Assembly: GCA_949775045.1 (NCBI GenBank) | Contig: OX459105.1 | Coordinates: forward strand, 1,652,868 to 1,716,867 | Reading direction: 5' to 3' | DNA: 64,000 bases | Source of the DNA: Metridium senile | Lineage: Eukaryota; Cnidaria; Anthozoa; Actiniaria; Metridiidae | Shown: positions 1 through 13,337 of the stretch, one piece after another | Layout of the letters: each line of letters begins with the position of its first letter | Numbering within the stretch: position 1 is the stretch's first letter | Position numbers and translations under genes: made by a program | The notes under the pieces: model-generated | Told to the model about the DNA's origin: nothing | The model's input: only the letters and a program-made list of their open reading frames with translations | Databases searched by the model: none

Positions 1-32
1 CCTACTGTATTCATTAGTGTGAAGACAATTAC

Positions 33-257
33 TCAATACACACAAAACTTCAGATAAAACATATTTACAAAATAAGTTTTAAAATGGCTCAATTTTGCAG
101 TGTAACAGTCTGAAAGTTTAAGCTTTTTATTTGTTATTTTAACATGATAAAAATCGTGTTTTTTCGCTAAACGAACATGTTCGGGGTCGACCCCATGAGC
201 CTTTCGGAATGTCACAACATATTGTGTTGTCTTTCGGTTCGGTGTTGACAGATCTCG
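33..257 (-). other. Open minus-strand stretch at window edge, possible exon
   Basis: A reading frame without stops runs from about 257 down to 33 on the minus strand. Its upstream half looks protein-like, with the pattern YVVTF, then GVDPEHVRLAKKHDF. This faintly recalls the prodomain of furin-like proprotein convertases (aromatic-AV, glycine, then A..HGF), but the match is too weak to name. The second half (ITNKK onward) has intron-like composition, and a weak GTTAAA donor could end an exon after DFYH. No start codon or clear acceptor was found. It may be an exon of a gene lying outside the window or simply chance. Confidence 0.18.
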
Positions 258-1498
258 TCAAAGGCACCACGAACTGATCAGGTGAAGACCTTGGCATTTT
301 GATGCCAGCCTTCTAATTTTCATGTCAAAACATTCACTCTTATAGCGCATTTAAACCAACCTTGAACTTTTAAAATTTCAAAGGCAAGATTTCTTCATTT
401 TTGTAAGGTTTCCAAAATCACGCTTGCGTAATTTGTCTAACACCGTTGTAACAGGATTTTCTCGAGAGCTCGAATCCGAAAGATTAGCTTTACCCAAAAG
501 TTCAAAGTCCAACGCACTGCTGAAACAAAAATCTCTTTTGTAATTTTAAAATTATTCTGTCATAGTTTAAGTCTTACATTTAGTTAAATAAAGAGATTCA
601 TTTCGAGCAAAAAGATTTGAATTTAGACTGCAAAAAGTGCAAAGTTTGTGGTCAGTGCTTGGCACTTGTGGACAATCAAAATTTCCGGATTGTCAACGAT
701 AACATTTGATTTAAAATCTTCTATTACAATTTGTTATGCAATAACAACACTTATTTTGATATTAAACTTTTGAAAAGGAAATCATAGAGCTTTAAATACA
801 CTTAAAACTTATCAGAAAAATTGAACTAAAGGGAAAATATTTTCAATTTTGTTATGAAATAGTGAAGGCGTACGCAAGTCTTCGCCAGGAATCTGTCACA
901 ATTTTATCAACTTGTCAAAACAGCTCAATTATTTTGTACAAATTTGTACAACTTTTATCAACAATTTTGAAGTGCTTTCCTGACAAATGATCTTCTTTGG
1001 TGGTCTGTAGAAAAAAAATGTGGATATTTTATTCAAATATCTTCGACATTTTGATGAGCCAAATACAAACTGTTCAATATTTTTTCTAAGATTGATTTTC
1101 ATTAATTTCAAGCATGAATATTTTCGCCATAAAAGCAACTTTAGTCAGCTGAACTTTAAAACATTTTCGCGAATTTTCAAGCCCTTTCAGCAAAATGCTA
1201 CAAACAATATCAATATTTTGTTATTTAATCCCTAAGATCATAATTAAAATATTTTAGAATTGATTAAAACTTTCGCTTTCTCTGAGTATGTCAGCAATGC
1301 TTGTGACCTCCCGAATAGAGCACTTTTGCCAGAATATGACGTCACTGAGTTCATAAATTGCCGCCTGGCCAAAGTCTATGCTTTTGAGGTTTGCCGTGGC
1401 TAACAAATTCTATATATACACATGAAATAAAATAAAGAAATAAAGCTAAAATAACAACTTACACTGAAGCAATATGGTTTTATAAAATGTATGCGTTT
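258..1498. other. Unannotated AT-rich stretch
   Basis: No gene, foldback or tandem repeat was recognised here. A palindromic CRE-type octamer TGACGTCA lies at 1337-1344, with no gene next to it. Confidence 0.5.
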
Positions 1499-1870
1499 GT
1501 ACTCTATTACCACAGTAGCAATTTTATTCTATGTAGAGTAGCAATTTTATTTTATTACATGGATTTGGCGCTCTATTCCACAGTAGCAATATTATTTTAT
1601 TTCATGGATATAGTGTTTGTGTTCTATTCCAAAGTAGCAATTTGGTTTTATTTCATGGATATAGTGTTTGTGTTCTATTCCACAGTAGCAATTTGGTTTT
1701 ATTTCATGGATATAGTGTTTGTACTCTATTCCTCATTGGTCCACAATAGCAATTATATTTTATATTTTATTTCATTGATATATATAATGTTTTCGTGATT
1801 TGATTTCATAGATATAGTTTTTTGTTCTATTTCATAGTAGCAATTTGATTCTATTTCATGGATATACAGT
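1499..1870 (+). repeat. 51-bp minisatellite, array 1
   Basis: A diverged tandem array of a 51-bp unit containing CAGTAGCAATTTG, TTTCATGGATATAG and TGTTTGTG. The unit length is a multiple of three, so the array is open in one frame; the apparent protein is an artefact of the repeat. The same unit forms a second array at 6.42-6.81 kb. Confidence 0.85.
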
Positions 1871-2849
1871 GTTCTAGCAAGTGCTCCGGATCATTGCCGG
1901 ATGAAGGGTTAATTCGCCACTGTGGTCTCTTAGGAATAAGCATTGGCTTATACTCTATGATATTTCCTATTTAGCTATGTACTACGTAAAACGTGCAATA
2001 TAACCCAGTAAACTGGACCTCCTAATGTAAAATATCTTCCGAATAAAGCTCGTTAAAAGACGGTTTAATTTGAGAGAAATATAAATTTTTATAAAGCGGA
2101 AAAGTGATATAGTATGAATCTAACAGAAATAGTAGGATGCGTTTGAATAATCCAGTTGAGGGATGAATATAAGTAATTTTAAAACACGAAATATACTTCC
2201 ATATTCTGGACTAAATGGATTATTCTTGTTTTTAAACTGAGTTAAACTAGTCTATAAAATATATAATATAATATGAGTTCTTGTCAAATAAGTTTTATTA
2301 ATAAAAATGAAGACTATATGCATCAGTATAATTCCTTTCAGTCTTGGAATGACTTTGGGCAAAGTTTTTAAATTAGGTAGATAGAGTTTCATTTCCGATT
2401 TAGGTTATGTATTGTGCAACGTTAAAAAATGCAGACTAAAGCATTATCATGATAATAATATATCGTGCCCAGTCAGATCCTGACATGACTTTGTACATTT
2501 AAAAAGCCGCTTTTTCAGCGTGACACATGGCTAGAAAATTCTACACACTTCGTGATTTTTAAACTGAACAACTGGACTATTAATTCAATTCAATGAACTC
2601 CCATAGTTCCTAGCGGTCTCATGCAGATCAACTCAATACCAGAAGATCAACATTAGTTAAAATAGATGTATAGCAGAATACTTTACACAATTCCTTTCCA
2701 GTTTTATTCCCTATTGAGGATAGTAGAACTGAATAAGCAATATTTATTTCCGCAAAAGAAAGTATGCAAAGCATTATGGTACTGGTTCCAATTTATTCAC
2801 ATAAAAAACATACAGTACACAGCATTTTTTATTTTGGATTTGTCGGCTA

Positions 2850-3138
2850 AAGCTCGAAACGTCAGTAAAGTGAAGTCAACATTTTTTACGGTGTTACAGA
2901 TTTCATTCTATTACCTATCATTTATATCAAACACCGACGCAGCCTTAGCCACGCAGGCTAACGCAGCCTATACTAGTTTACTCGCTAGTTTCTATTTCTA
3001 TTTTTTACGGTGTTACAAATTTCATTCTATTACCTATCGTTTATATCAAACACCGACGCAGCCTATACTAGTTTACTCACTAGTTTCTATTTCTATTTTT
3101 TACGGTGTGACAAATTTCATTCTATTACCTATCGTCTA
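2850..3138 (+). repeat. Anthozoan-type dispersed repeat with tandem ~95-bp units
   Basis: Begins with a half hammerhead-like motif (GGCTAAAGCTCGAAACGTC, 2844-2862), followed by TTTTTTACGGTGTTAC and three units ending in GCCTATACTAGTTTACTC. The first unit carries a 24-bp internal insertion. Inverted copies lie in IPO13 intron 23 (33.19-33.42 kb), with fragments at 14.34 and 27.72-27.86 kb. Confidence 0.75.
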
Positions 3139-3329
3139 AAACATTAGATGACGCCAGCTAATGAACTTGAAAGATCACGCAGAGATTTATGGTCCATAAA
3201 AAAACTATTCTAAAATACATCGGATTGATTTTATAATGTTGTATCGATTTAGACCTTCGCCATGGGGTATGTCATTGGTATTCACGGTAGCAGGATGTGT
3301 GGCCTATTACACCATCGTAGCTTGACCTG

Positions 3330-3363
3330 ACATCATCATCATTATTATTATTATGTATGTTTT

Positions 3364-3431
<68 letters not shown>

Positions 3432-3765
3432 TATCATTATTATTATCATCATCATTATCATCATCATTATTATTATTATCACCATTATCATTATTATTAT
3501 CATCATCATTATCATCACCATTATTATTATTATTATCGTCATTATTATCACCATCATCATCATCATCATCATTATCATCATTATTATTATTATCATCATC
3601 TTTATCATCATTATCATAATTATTATTATCATCATCATCATTATTATCATTATCATCATCATCATTATTATTATCATCATTATCGTCATTTTTACCATTA
3701 TTATCATTATCAGCATCAATATTATTTGCATTATACGATTGTTTGTCGTCGTCATCATTACTGAT
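3330..3765 (+). repeat. (ATC/ATT)n microsatellite
   Basis: About 430 bp of nearly pure ATC and ATT trinucleotides. All long ORFs here (poly-Ser, poly-His, poly-Asp, poly-Met) are products of the repeat. Confidence 0.97.
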
Positions 3766-4085
3766 AATCAAAATCTTCATCAAAACTATCATCAATATTT
3801 TAATAGTATTAATACGAATGATCATGCAAAAGTTGCAGTGTCAGCCGAACACTGAAACATAAGAGAATGCAATTGTGCATTATTCCATTGTTATAGTTTA
3901 CTCGTGATGGGAGTTGCTCTGCCTCCCAAGAAGGCAACACTCGGAATGCAGACAAAATGCTCTTTAAGATTAGCTATTGTTCTTGCTGATTGTGTCTGCA
4001 GTTTTGATGCATCAAGATAAGACGGCTAAATCTGTTCGCCCTGCTACTTAGGAATTATGGGTACATATCTAAACCGACAAACAAT

Positions 4086-4432
4086 TGATTTGTTTCGAAA
4101 CACCTTAAATATAAATACATCTATTTCAAAAAGGTTGTCCAAGGAGATATGTCATTCCCTGACGGATAGGAATTATAGGCATACATCTATTTCCAAAAGG
4201 TAATGATCAAAGTCGATAGGCAATTCCAAGATGGAAAGGAATTATGGCGGACATACACTCTTTTTCAAAAAGGTTGTCCAAGGCGATAGGTTATTCCAAA
4301 ACAGAAAGGAATTATAAACATACACCTATTTCAAAAAGGTTGTCCAAGGCGATAGGTCATTCCAAGATCGAAAGGAACTATAGACATACACCTATTTCAA
4401 AAAAGTTGTCCAGAGTAAATTTAAATGTATTT
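4086..4432 (+). repeat. Tandem array of ~66-bp MITE-end units
   Basis: Four to five copies of a unit made of CACCTATTTCAAAAAGGTTG, TCCAAGGCGATAGG and GAAAGGAATTATA. The unit is the terminal segment of the TACACCTATTTCAA foldback family seen intact at 12.84 and 50.89 kb. An array of the same unit in opposite orientation lies at 46.91-47.10 kb. Confidence 0.8.
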
Positions 4433-4860
4433 TAAGCGATACATGGTTTTCGTGCTTTGCTTGGAATTCGTGAGTACCTTGACAGCAAATCAAGACTTAG
4501 CCTGTGAAAATACGCCATTTGTCAAATAGTGCAGCGGCCGTGCTAGCCAATGTGAAAATGTTTTGAGCCGATATTAAGATATTTATAATTTTTCCTTATA
4601 TCACCTTCGACAAATTCTTTCGCATTTTTCACCTCCGACAGTGCTAAACAAATGTGCTATTTTAGAATATGATGTTCCAGAAACGAAATGAAATATGCAT
4701 GGGAATTCGATTGTGCAATGTAGTGGGACAAGGTCAAATGGGAACGCGTTGGATCTTGTACTTCGGCATCAAAAAATGTCCATCAGATAAAAATGAGATA
4801 TCATAAACACTTTCGTTTTGATACTTAAACCTGTGAGCTTGTAATTTATTTTGGCCTTGA

Positions 4861-5590
4861 AAGAATGGTCAATGTAATAGTTAGTAGTAGACTCTAAACA
4901 CATTGTTTTCTTGTGCTCTTTATCAACTAGTACATGCAAACTAAATAGTCATTTTTCCTCGTGAAAGAATTATAGTCAATGTAATAGTTAGTAGTACACT
5001 CTAAACACGTTGTTTTCTTGTGTTCTTTATCAACTAGTACAAACTAAATATTCATTTTTCCTCGTGAAAGAAAAGTTAATGTAATAGTTAGTAGTACACT
5101 CTAAACACATTGTTTTCTTGTGTTCTTTATCAACTAGTACAAACTAAATATTCATTTTTCCTCGTGAAAGAAAAGTTAATGTAATAGTTAGTAGTACACT
5201 CTAAACACATTGTTTTCTTGTGTTCTTTATCAACTAGTACAAACTAAATAGTCATTTTTCCTCGTTAAAGAATAGTCAAGGTAATAGTTAGTAGTAGACT
5301 CTAAACACATTGTTTTCTTGTGTTTTTTTTTTATCAACTAGTGCAAACTAAATGGTCAGTTTTCCTCGTGAAAGAATAGTCAATGTAATAGTTAGTAGTA
5401 GACTCTAAACACATTGTTTTCTTGTGTTCTTTATCAACTAGTACAAACTAACTAGTCATTTTTCCTCTTGAAAGAATAGTCAATGTAATAGTTAGTAGTA
5501 GACTCTAAACACATTGTTTTCTTGTGTTCTTTATTAACAAGTACAAACTAAATAGTCATTTTTCCTCGTAAAAGAATAGTCCGCAATGTT
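4861..5590 (+). repeat. 100-bp tandem repeat, ~7 copies
   Basis: Units begin AATGTAATAGTTAGTAGTA and contain CTCTAAACACATTGTTTTC and TTTATCAACTAGTACAAAC. Unit starts at 4871, 4978, 5078, 5178, 5278, 5382 and 5482 give spacings of 107, 100, 100, 100, 104 and 100 bp. A degenerate extra copy extends to about 5740. Confidence 0.95.
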
Positions 5591-5740
5591 ATACCATTTT
5601 GCACTAGCAGCATTTCACTTGCATGATGTAACGACTAGTAGGCTGCTAGTAGTTAGTAGTAGACTCTATTATAAAAACATTGTTTTCTTTTGTTCTTTAT
5701 CAACTAATACACATTAAATGGTTATTTTTCTTGCAATGTA

Positions 5741-6419
5741 TATGAAATAGTAGTTTCTTTTGCATTTATTAAACTATTACAAACTATTAGAGTGAGCTCT
5801 TTTGGTTTGTAAAATTTTCCTACATTTTCCATGGCATGCAATCACTTGGCTATGTCAGTGACGATCAATGTCAAGTGCCCGGATGTCCGGTTTGTGCTTA
5901 TCCCGTATACCGGACATATCAGTGAAAAATAATCCCGGCACGAACAATGTCGTATTTCCCGTATTATGTAAACTCATGATTTTCTATAGCAGATATTGTA
6001 ATTGGAATATATATCAAAGTGATTGTTAAGTATGGAAAAAAAGGCAAAATGGAAAATCTTGATCATGCGTGTGTTTTGTGAAATTTAGCTAGATTCGGGT
6101 ATTAACCCTAGGGTGCCTTACAGCATTTAACGAAAATCACGAAATATAGTACAGACATGCAACAAAACTATATCACTAAATTATAACAATAAACATATTG
6201 TTACAGTGAGGACACTGGAACTGTGAACACTTTCACTTTTTTGTTACTTTTTTTTTACCTACATCCCTTGAGCGAATAGATTAGAAATATGATTCATTAT
6301 GAACACTTAGTGTATTTGAACTCACTGCTTCATTTTTAGAGGTTTTGAAGCAGTAGAAGGTTCAGAAAATAATAACATGAAAAAAGTCAAGTGTTCACGG
6401 TTCGAGTATCCTCACTGTA
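5741..6419. other. Unannotated stretch
   Basis: AT-rich sequence with no recognised gene. A GTCCGGT / ACCGGAC dyad lies near 5885-5925. Confidence 0.5.
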
Positions 6420-6810
6420 AATTTTATCTTATTTCGTGGATGAAATGTTTGCGCTCTATTCCACAGTAGCAATTTGATTCTATTTCATGGATATAGTGTT
6501 TGTGCTCTTTTCCACAGTAGCAATTTAATTCTATTTCATGGATATAGTGTTTGTGCTCTATTCTACAGTAGGAATTTAATTCTATTTCATGGATATAGTG
6601 TTTGTGCTCTATTCTACAGTAGGAATTTAATTCTATTTCATGGATATAGTGTTTGTGCTCTATTCTACAGTAGCAATTTGATTCTATTTTATGGATATAG
6701 TGTTTGTGCTCTATTCCACAGTAGCAATTTAATTCTATTTCATGGATATAGTGTTTGTGCTCTATTCTACAGTAGCAATTTGATTCTATTTCATGCGTAT
6801 AGTGTTTGCG
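6420..6810 (+). repeat. 51-bp minisatellite, array 2
   Basis: Seven well-conserved copies of the 51-bp unit seen at 1.5 kb. The open frame across them repeats every 17 residues (ILFHGYSVCALFYS core) and then runs on into unique sequence to 6965. It has no support as a gene. Confidence 0.92.
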
Positions 6811-7245
6811 TTAGCTTTGACGAAGAGGTGACAAAATGTACACTTAGAAAATATGTACATCAATGTACATGTAATACTGTTTTTCGTCGATCATCTGGTA
6901 TTACATTGTATCAAGTGTACGTGAGGGATGGGTTGGAGGCTGGGGCAAAGGTGGAGCTAGTTTAGGTACCACTTACTTATATTGAACATAACAATGTCGC
7001 CATTCCTGATCTTACGTTGACTGCCCCTTAACCTTTCTTTTTTACTTACACAATCTAATTCTTATCCTTCCCTGTATGCATTAATTATTTCGCACTTTCT
7101 CCCTCTCACTAGTATACCTTCGATAATTTCCCCTTCTCTCTACTAGCCTGGCCTCTTTTCATTTTCTTCTTTGCCTCCCATTTTCTCCCCTTGCTTTTTC
7201 TTCTTTTTCCTTGTGTTCTTATTGAGGGGGCTTAAGGGTTTGAAG

Positions 7246-8290
7246 TGATGCGGTTTAGCGTTAATTTTGGTGCATTTTTTTTTAATATGCCGGTTTTCTC
7301 ATTTATATCTACGGTTTTGCGGTTTTATAAATCTTGCAGTTGCGGTTTTTAGCAAATTATGGTGCGATTGTGCGGTTTTTGTCGATTTCTAAGTGCGGTT
7401 TTGCGGTTTCCAATCCCCCCTCCTTACGCCCCCTCCTTATTGATTTGAACCTATCGTATCAAAGATATACCTATTGTTCTGTTGAAATCTCAACCTGTTA
7501 AAAAAATCTCGCGCGCTAATCGATCAAAGTCTTTTGTTACTTCTCACCTATACAATACCATATATGGTAATGGCTTTGTTTTCAAGATTGCATACGGTAT
7601 TTCTGATACGTTGCCTCCCCTCTAATTTTCTTTCTCTCCTACTTTATATTAAATACTAAAAGAACTTCTAGTTACACAATTTAAAACAATTAAATACAAG
7701 CGAAAACATTTAGTCTCCATGATTTTTTTAAGTCAACAGCGGTGCATATTTTTTTTACTTTTTTTTGTAATTTTTTGTTGTTGTCACATTTGGTTGCTAA
7801 TATTTTTCCCCCCCAGAGATTTTACTGTACGATGTTTTGCTCAGAGGCGCTGCAGGATATATTTTTCAAAATCTTCCAACCCCCCTCCCATCCTCCCCCG
7901 CGAAAGTTAAATAGTCCGTCCGCTCCTAAAACAACTTGTTTTGTTCAGTAGGTGTCGTGAATGGGCTACGTGATTCTGACCTTGCCGAGACCATGCAGAG
8001 CGCGCGTGCCTGGAAATGTAATCTTTTTGTTTACATTATTTCCAGCATACATGCTGCACGTGTCACGTATATATCTCACTCGCGTATCGTCCACGCGTAA
8101 TACCTATATAGAGGGGGCGTAAGGGGGGTTTGAAACCGCAAAACCGCACTAAAAAAATCGACAAAAACGGCACAATCGCTTCAAATTTGCTAAAAACCGC
8201 AACTGTAAGATTTGTAAAACCGCAAAACCGCAGATATAAACGAAAATAACTGCAAAACCGCACTGAAAATAATGCGAAACCGCATCATCC
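7246..8290. mobile_element. Inverted pair of CCGCAA-rich repeats
   Basis: Two copies of a ~190-bp unit rich in GCGGTTTTGCGGTTT face each other (7246-7437 and 8111-8290), with the ends CCCCTTACGCCCCCTC pointing inward. Either this is one ~1 kb element with long terminal inverted repeats or two separate non-autonomous insertions. Related sequence lies at 14.47-14.56 and 44.08-44.44 kb. No transposase ORF is visible between the arms. Confidence 0.7.
7502..7613 (+). repeat. Dispersed repeat shared with 56.23 kb
   Basis: About 110 bp beginning AAAAAATCTCGCGCGCTAAT and containing ACAATACCATATATGGTAAT and TTTTCAAGATTGC. It recurs with small indels at 56229-56333. Its nature is unknown. Confidence 0.75.
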
Positions 8291-8411
8291 CCGACCCCTT
8301 ATAATTACACCTCCTCTATATATACTAGAAACCAACTTCATTTTTTGAAATTTGAACAACTGAAATTTGCTACCGAAACTTCCACTTGGAAATCAAGTCT
8401 TGTTTGCAACA

Positions 8412-8537
8412 GAAATATGTGAGGAGTGATTTATGAAAAATATTTAGAGGTAGAGGTAGTGAGTGTGAGTGCCAGCAGAAGAATAACCACTATGCATGTG
8501 GATATCTGCTGTTGTGACTGATATTAATCATTTATTT
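8412..8537 (+). mobile_element. SINE 3' part, interrupted by a MITE
   Basis: Contains ATGTGAGGAGTGATTTATG, GGTAGAGGTAGTGAGTGTGA and GTGGATATCTGCTG, matching the body and tail of the full SINE at 52.63-52.89 kb. The tRNA-like head is absent. The (ATTT)n tail is split by the element at 8538-8739. Confidence 0.75.
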
Positions 8538-8739
8538 AGACTGCGAGCAGTTCCTACTTTTCCCTCCGAATTCAGAAAATTTTAACTTTAACAAAACGAG
8601 CGAGCGGGGATTTTTCCTCTCCCATCGCTCCTCCCCCTTTTCGCCCCCAATCCCCGCTCGTCCGTGTTTTATTTAAATGTTCATTTTTCTCTCGTTTTCC
8701 TCGGAATCTGGAGGGAAAAGAAGGGACTGTTCGCAGTCT
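8538..8739. mobile_element. 202-bp MITE with 11-bp target duplication
   Basis: Terminal inverted repeats start AGACTGCGAGCAGT and end ACTGTTCGCAGTCT. The interior is C/G-rich with GAGCGAGCGGGG / CCCCGCTCG dyads. The flanks carry the direct repeat ATCATTTATTT (8527-8537 and 8740-8750), so it inserted into the SINE tail. Confidence 0.88.
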
Positions 8740-9209
8740 ATCATTTATTTATTTATTTTTATTTATTTATTTATATGTTGTACCGAGACATAATCTCCCT
8801 CCACGCGTTGTAGGCTAGCTGGTGAAAATTAACTATATATAACGAAATTATACTAGCAGTACGAGCTGCACGCGAAGAACGCGTGGTAAGTAGTAGAAGT
8901 GAAATTTTGTTTACAATTTTTGGTAGTAGGTAAGTGCTATACACAAAACACGATCCCCTTGGTCGACACGCAGTACCTGGAAATGAATCCAACTAAACAT
9001 TGCTTGCATTAATTACGAATTACAGGAGAACGCGTGGTAATTTGCAGTACTCACATCTTCTTTTATATTTGGTATTAAACCGTGCGACACGAGACATGGC
9101 CTCTCTCGCGCGTGATCCACGCGTTGTGTCAACTGCACGGAAAATATCGCAGTCACGTTTGCTTTGCGAAAACATGTTTGTTTACATACAACATCTGACC
9201 TGGAAATGA

Positions 9210-9985
9210 CTGCTTTGACTCGTCTCAATGTATCTGAAATTTCTTTTTTAGTGTAATATTCCGAATTGAAATACAGCAACCGATTTTGAATAATTAGATA
9301 TTTTCTTTCGCACTTAAAATTCATAGATTTCAATGAAAACAAAAAACTTTGATTGTTCCTGGTCAAAGTACTGCTTGGAAAAAGGCCAGGACAAGTGTCC
9401 AAAGTCCGTTTCTGGATAGTTCCAAAGAGCCCCTACTTTTCAACAGCTCTGAAGAAATGCGTGTTGATCTGTGGTTGTAACTACTCACACGTTCTAGCTC
9501 TCGCTTCTCGTTTCTCTCGTTTTCAACCCTTCGATCGATGGAACTTAAACTTCAACCCGTTTCCTCGGAGTTTTCGCGCAAAGTGCAGTCTCTGCGGAGA
9601 ATAAAGTGTGCATGTTCTGAACATGGCACCATTGTTTGCCAAATAACTATAATCTAATTAACCTTGACCAGTTAATTACCAGATTACAATGGCAATGCGC
9701 CAAAGTGGTTTGTAAACATCTTGTAATCCATGCTTAACAATGTTTTATGTCAAGACCACTCGTTGAGTTTTGCTATTTCAACACGAACTAGAACAATCGA
9801 CATCTGTGCCAGCAATTTGCTGTACCAGAGGTTATTTTCTACTTGCTTTAGCGTTTGATAAATATACGAATACTAGATAAAAAAACCTCTTGTTTCTAGA
9901 GTACAGTAAAGACAGCCTGACTGTCCGAATGGTTCAAACAGAAAATAATTGAATTGTATGCCGCAATATGATAGAGACAATGCCA
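9210..9985. other. Unannotated stretch
   Basis: No gene or repeat recognised. Upstream, 8.80-9.15 kb holds several CACGCGTTG / ACGCGTGG motifs of unknown meaning. Confidence 0.4.
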
Positions 9986-9989
9986 TTAT

Positions 9990-10395
9990 TGCCAGAAATC
10001 TATATTTGCGCAAAAATATCTTGAGTTTTGGTGCGGTATTTTTAGAATTAATTTAGTTCAAAAGAAAATTGTTTAAAATCTTTAGTGTTTTATGCCATAA
10101 TTTCGTCGAAAAACAGCGCAATAAGATAATAGCTGTTATTACAGTTATATGCAAATGATTTCAAACAATGGATTCAAATCGAGGCTTTCGGGCAAACCCT
10201 ATTGTTTTCGCCCGAAAGCCTCGACTTCAACCCATTGTTCAAAATCATTTGCATATAACTGTAATAACAGCTATTGAAACCCCGCCATTATTACATTGCC
10301 CAAAATCAAAATTTGCGCAAAAATATCTCGAGTTTTGGTGAATTCGGTATTTGTAAAATTAATTTAATTCAAATTTAGAATTGTTTGAAATCTTC
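9990..10395. repeat. Foldback element within ~100-bp direct repeats
   Basis: A near-perfect palindrome (10128-10275) has ~65-bp arms that meet at GAGGCTTTCGGGC / GCCCGAAAGCCTC and a short loop. It lies between two direct copies of a segment beginning TTGCGCAAAAATATC (about 10005 and 10312). This suggests a foldback insertion with a flanking duplication. Confidence 0.85.
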
Positions 10396-10532
10396 CACTT
10401 GATAGTTTTAGATATTTTGGTGTTTTAACTACAATCAAAACAAGTGCGCAATTTTCCAAAAATAATTGATGGTTCGAAAAGGTGTTTATGTGGCGTTGTT
10501 ATTCATTTTTCTTGCTTACTTTGAGTCAAAAA

Positions 10533-11224
10533 CTCAAGTATGTTAAGGCCTGGGTTTTTCGTTGTGAAAAGACCCCCCGCCAATAATTAAGATGTTGGCT
10601 TCGTACTTTCAAGATATTCGCTAGTTTTCAAAGAAAATCGCTGTGGATGTTAATATCAGAGTCCTTAATGTTTTAGTGCTGATTTTTACGAGGTCACGTG
10701 GTATATGACGTCATAATAGCAAGAAAATACTCAAAATTTATGCGGTCGTGAGTTTAAGATAAAGATAAAAACGAAAAGCCAAAAGTTGATAAGTAATAGA
10801 TGACAAATAATTTCACGTTTGGAGAACTTGAATTCGATAGCTTGGTAGAGAGATATAAGGGGATTTTGAATAAGAATTATGGTCACGTGACCTGTTTTAC
10901 AAAATATCTCCTTAACAGTAAGTGATAACCAGATTCTCCAAGCACAGTCCTGTAGAAACCTTGTAGAGAAGTACATTTAATGTATAAGTTTGTTTTACCT
11001 ATTCAAACTCGCGACCGCATTTTCAAAGGAAAAACGAAATCCCTTATCCATCTAAACTAGTCACGTGACCACCCTTAGATCAAAATTACAAATTAAGGAT
11101 GAGCAGTAGTCCGAGATATATTAATGTACCAAGTTTTATTAAAATCAGATGAGTTTTGTGGCAATGACAAATAAAAACGTTTTTTCGTGAAACACGGCTA
11201 AAACCAGGCCTTAACATACTTGAG
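10533..11224. mobile_element. 692-bp non-autonomous element with perfect 21-bp TIRs
   Basis: The left end starts CTCAAGTATGTTAAGGCC and the right end finishes GGCCTTAACATACTTGAG. A second, internal inverted pair (GCGGTCGTGAGTTT / AAACTCGCGACCGC) and three GTCACGTG E-box-like sites lie inside. The only ORF is 81 codons and has no recognised domain. Confidence 0.88.
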
Positions 11225-11747
11225 AAGGTTTTTCGTCTTTCTTGCTCTTCAAACTCTCCTCAAACTCTTGCTTAACAAACAGTTCATAGTTGAATCCAAA
11301 GCTTTAATTAGCGACATGCAAAATGCACGTGGGGAAATTTGTAAACAGCCAGCGTGCACGCAGGAATGTTGCATTTCACACTTTAATTAACACGTAAAAA
11401 GTTTTGTTTTTGAAAAACTGCTAAATCATGCATAATCTCGAAAATGCGATATTTATTTATTTTTAATTTAAATTTGTTGTTTATCAAGAAAACAGAATAT
11501 TGTAAATTGTGGAAGGGAGACCAATCCACAACGAAAAAGTATTCACAAATCATATCACAAAAATGTCCATGTCGAAATCAAAGTCATGCATGTTCAGATA
11601 ATTAATCGATAATAGTTCGCTAATGAATCGATATTAGATCGAATGCACGGAAACCCCGCTCTGATTATTGGTGCGTTAATCCAAAATGTCAACCCACGGG
11701 AATAAAAACAATACTATTAGCGTAACAATGAAACTGCGGATGATAGA

Positions 11748-12822
<1,075 letters not shown>

Positions 12823-12840
12823 TGTAAAACTCTACAGGCA

Positions 12841-13171
12841 TATACACCTATTTCAATTAACGTTGTCCATCTGGAATGGTTTATCTGAGACCGATAGGAA
12901 TTGTGGGAGCTCGTTAAACTGCAAATACACTATTATAATCACACTTGAATATTAATGTTTACTTCTGAAATACTGTTATCTGTTATTTCAAATACATTGT
13001 TTTAATCACACTTGAATGGTGCTGAATTACAGATAACAGTATTTCAGAAGTAAACATTAATATTCAAGCGTGATTACAATAATGCATTTGCAGTTTAACA
13101 AGCTCCCACCATTCCTATCGGTCTCAGATCAACCATTCCAGATGGACAACGTTAATTGAAATAGGTGTATA
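12841..13171. mobile_element. 331-bp MITE, TACACCTATTTCAA family
   Basis: Near-perfect foldback with ~150-bp arms. It starts TATACACCTATTTCAATTAA and ends with the reverse complement. A TA dinucleotide at both ends suggests a TA target duplication, as in Tc1/mariner-type MITEs. It lies 18 bp upstream of the ATG of the candidate peptide gene. Other copies lie at 43.03 and 50.89 kb, with a partial copy in IPO13 intron 23 (33.05-33.12 kb). Confidence 0.92.
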
Positions 13172-13337
13172 CAAGGAAAAATCGTATTAGTAACATTTCA
13201 AATGAGACTTAAATTCGAGCACATACAGTGAAACCATTTAATGAAATAAAACCACTGAAATTGAAAATAGGATAACTATACGGCCTTTTAAAAACAAGTC
13301 AGATTTCAAAACATATCACAAGCACATTATAGGTATA

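Noticed and set aside
33..257. Proprotein-convertase prodomain exon at the window edge
   Set aside because: The resemblance is a few aligned residues only; kept as a low-confidence open stretch and not named.
3307..3825. Long ORFs of poly-Asp/Asn, poly-Met, poly-His and poly-Ser
   Set aside because: They are translations of an ATC/ATT microsatellite on both strands. The same reason removes the long ORFs at 12.3, 17.3-17.8, 22.7-24.6, 25.1-26.2, 28.2-28.7, 30.1-31.2, 33.9-34.3, 47.4-47.8 and 60 kb.
6474..6965. 163-codon ORF with 17-residue repeats
   Set aside because: The unit is a 51-bp minisatellite that also occurs at 1.5 kb with broken frames; no start context, splice sites or domain support.
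10690..10715. CRE and E-box sites (TGACGTCA, TCACGTGG) as a promoter
   Set aside because: They lie inside a 692-bp inverted-repeat element and have no adjacent gene.
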